Source: Methylacidiphilaceae bacterium UBA1321 | GTDB lineage: Bacteria > Verrucomicrobiota > Verrucomicrobiia > Methylacidiphilales > UBA1321 | Reading direction: 5' to 3' | NCBI GenBank assembly: GCA_002306945.1 | Contig: DBTH01000119.1 | Span: forward strand, 1-5,938 | DNA length: 5,938 nt | Part shown: one piece after another, positions 5,250 to 5,938 of the stretch | Position numbering within the stretch: position 1 is the first letter of the stretch | How the letters are laid out: every line of letters begins with the position of its first letter | Translations under genes and position numbers: made by a program | The notes under the pieces: generated by a model | What the model saw: only the letters and a program-made list of their open reading frames with translations | Database searches by the model: none | What the model was told of the DNA's origin: nothing

Positions 5250-5938
5250 ATGAGTTCGCGAACCGCGACGAGGATCTCCGCCGTTTTCTGTTTCGCCTTG
5301 CTGCTCGGCTTGCCTGGCTGCCTGTTCGGGCCGGAGGACTACGACTGCGGATCGATCGCCCTTCCGCACAAGGCGTTCCGGTTGGACGCGCTCAATTCCG
5401 CGTACGACGATTGGAATTCGTGCTCCCCGGACGGGCGTTGGGATCTGGACGCGGACATGGAGATCCTGTTTTCCTCCAATCGCGCCACCAGCGGGGGAAC
5501 CTTCGATCTGACTCCCATGCAGTTGGGATTGTCCGGGCGCGATTCCTCCTTTTCCGTCAGCGGCGGAAAATCCTCTTTCTTCGACAGCCTGGTGTCGGTC
5601 GTCAACACGTCGAAGGACGAACTGGGACCCTCGTTCTGGTTCCCTCGCGACACCTTCCCCACCTACCTGGACAGTGCCGGTTCGGTTCCCTTGGCCTTCA
5701 CCTATGCCCGTGGCGAATCCGGATCCCACGACATCCATGCGATGATCGCCCAGTCGACGGGCGATTCGATCGATGACTTCTGGGCGCTCGCGGACTGGAA
5801 ATACGGGAAGACCAGAACGCTCCTGGACGTCGAACTGCCCGCCCCGATCAACACGCCCTTCGACGAAGCCTACGCCACCTGGACGCCGCGAGTGGGCCGG
5901 ATCCTGTTCCACTCCAACCGGTCCGGCAAGTACCGGAT
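5250..5938 (+). CDS. lipoprotein with PD40/TolB-like propeller repeats (5' part)
   Basis: The first 229 codons are present; the gene runs off the right edge. The signal peptide is MSSRTATRISAVFCFALLLG followed by LPGC, a clear lipobox with Cys24 as the lipidation site. Three segments fit the PD40 (WD40-like, TolB-type) blade pattern of an Asn-[Ser/Thr]-x-x-Asp-[Asp/Glu] lead-in and later a hydrophobic strand ending in a SNR-like turn: NSAYDD (49-54) with EILFSSNRATSGG; NTSKDE (119-124) with LAFTYARGESGSHDIH; NTPFDE (201-206) with RILFHSNRSGKYR. Such propellers usually act in protein or glycan contacts at the envelope, often in TolB-like or OmpA-linked proteins; the partner is unknown. ATG 5250 is chosen over the in-frame ATG 5223 because AGAGGA lies at 5238-5243 with a 6-base spacer, while 5223 has no ribosome-binding site. 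Codons are GC-rich. The terminator at 5152-5184 separates it from the previous gene. Confidence 0.85.
   Translation, partial: MSSRTATRISAVFCFALLLGLPGCLFGPEDYDCGSIALPHKAFRLDALNSAYDDWNSCSPDGRWDLDADMEILFSSNRATSGGTFDLTPMQLGLSGRDSSFSVSGGKSSFFDSLVSVVNTSKDELGPSFWFPRDTFPTYLDSAGSVPLAFTYARGESGSHDIHAMIAQSTGDSIDDFWALADWKYGKTRTLLDVELPAPINTPFDEAYATWTPRVGRILFHSNRSGKYR

Noticed and set aside
4309..5253. Plus-strand open frame of 314 codons across the FISUMP gene end and the gap
   Set aside because: Its product is Arg/Pro-rich low complexity, it is in the wrong frame relative to the supported gene, and it crosses the hairpins and the terminator.
5187..5912. Minus-strand open frame of 241 codons at the right end
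   Set aside because: It lies antisense to the PD40 lipoprotein, which has a lipobox, three blade-like repeats and a ribosome-binding site.

Overview
The window looks like a chromosomal stretch from a GC-rich member of the Fibrobacterota or a close relative. The main reason is the gene at 3404-4780. It encodes a lipoprotein ending in a recognisable FISUMP domain (Fibrobacter succinogenes major paralogous domain, TIGR02145). Bacteroidota also carry this domain, so the phylum is an inference. Native-looking genes have strong G/C preference at third codon positions; 39 of 43 sense codons in the first gene fragment end in G or C.

Layout, all genes on the + strand: (1) the last 43 codons of an unidentified GC-rich gene, ending at 134; (2) a 374-base gap holding one weak small-ORF candidate and several inverted repeats; (3) an 867-residue AT-rich gene at 509-3112, a phosphatidylinositol-specific phospholipase C X-domain (PLC-X) protein with a central pair of hydrophobic helices and no signal peptide; (4) a 291-base gap with a hairpin just after the phospholipase gene and a possible 26-codon leader ORF that overlaps the next start; (5) the FISUMP lipoprotein gene, whose N-terminal half appears to be a tandem duplication of a beta-rich module; (6) a 469-base gap rich in stem-loops that ends in a convincing rho-independent terminator at 5152-5184; (7) the first 229 codons of a second lipoprotein with PD40/TolB-like propeller repeats, running off the right edge.

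The two lipoproteins are probably cell-envelope proteins of the resident genome. The phospholipase gene stands out by base composition and looks like a one-gene acquisition between native genes. Nothing here links the three proteins into one pathway, and the terminator at 5152-5184 argues that the two lipoprotein genes are separately transcribed or joined only by readthrough. The best candidate for something undescribed is the phospholipase: an apparently metal-dependent, eukaryote-like PLC-X active site inside a large multidomain protein with a membrane hairpin. The stem-loop region at 4881-5184 is the second candidate.
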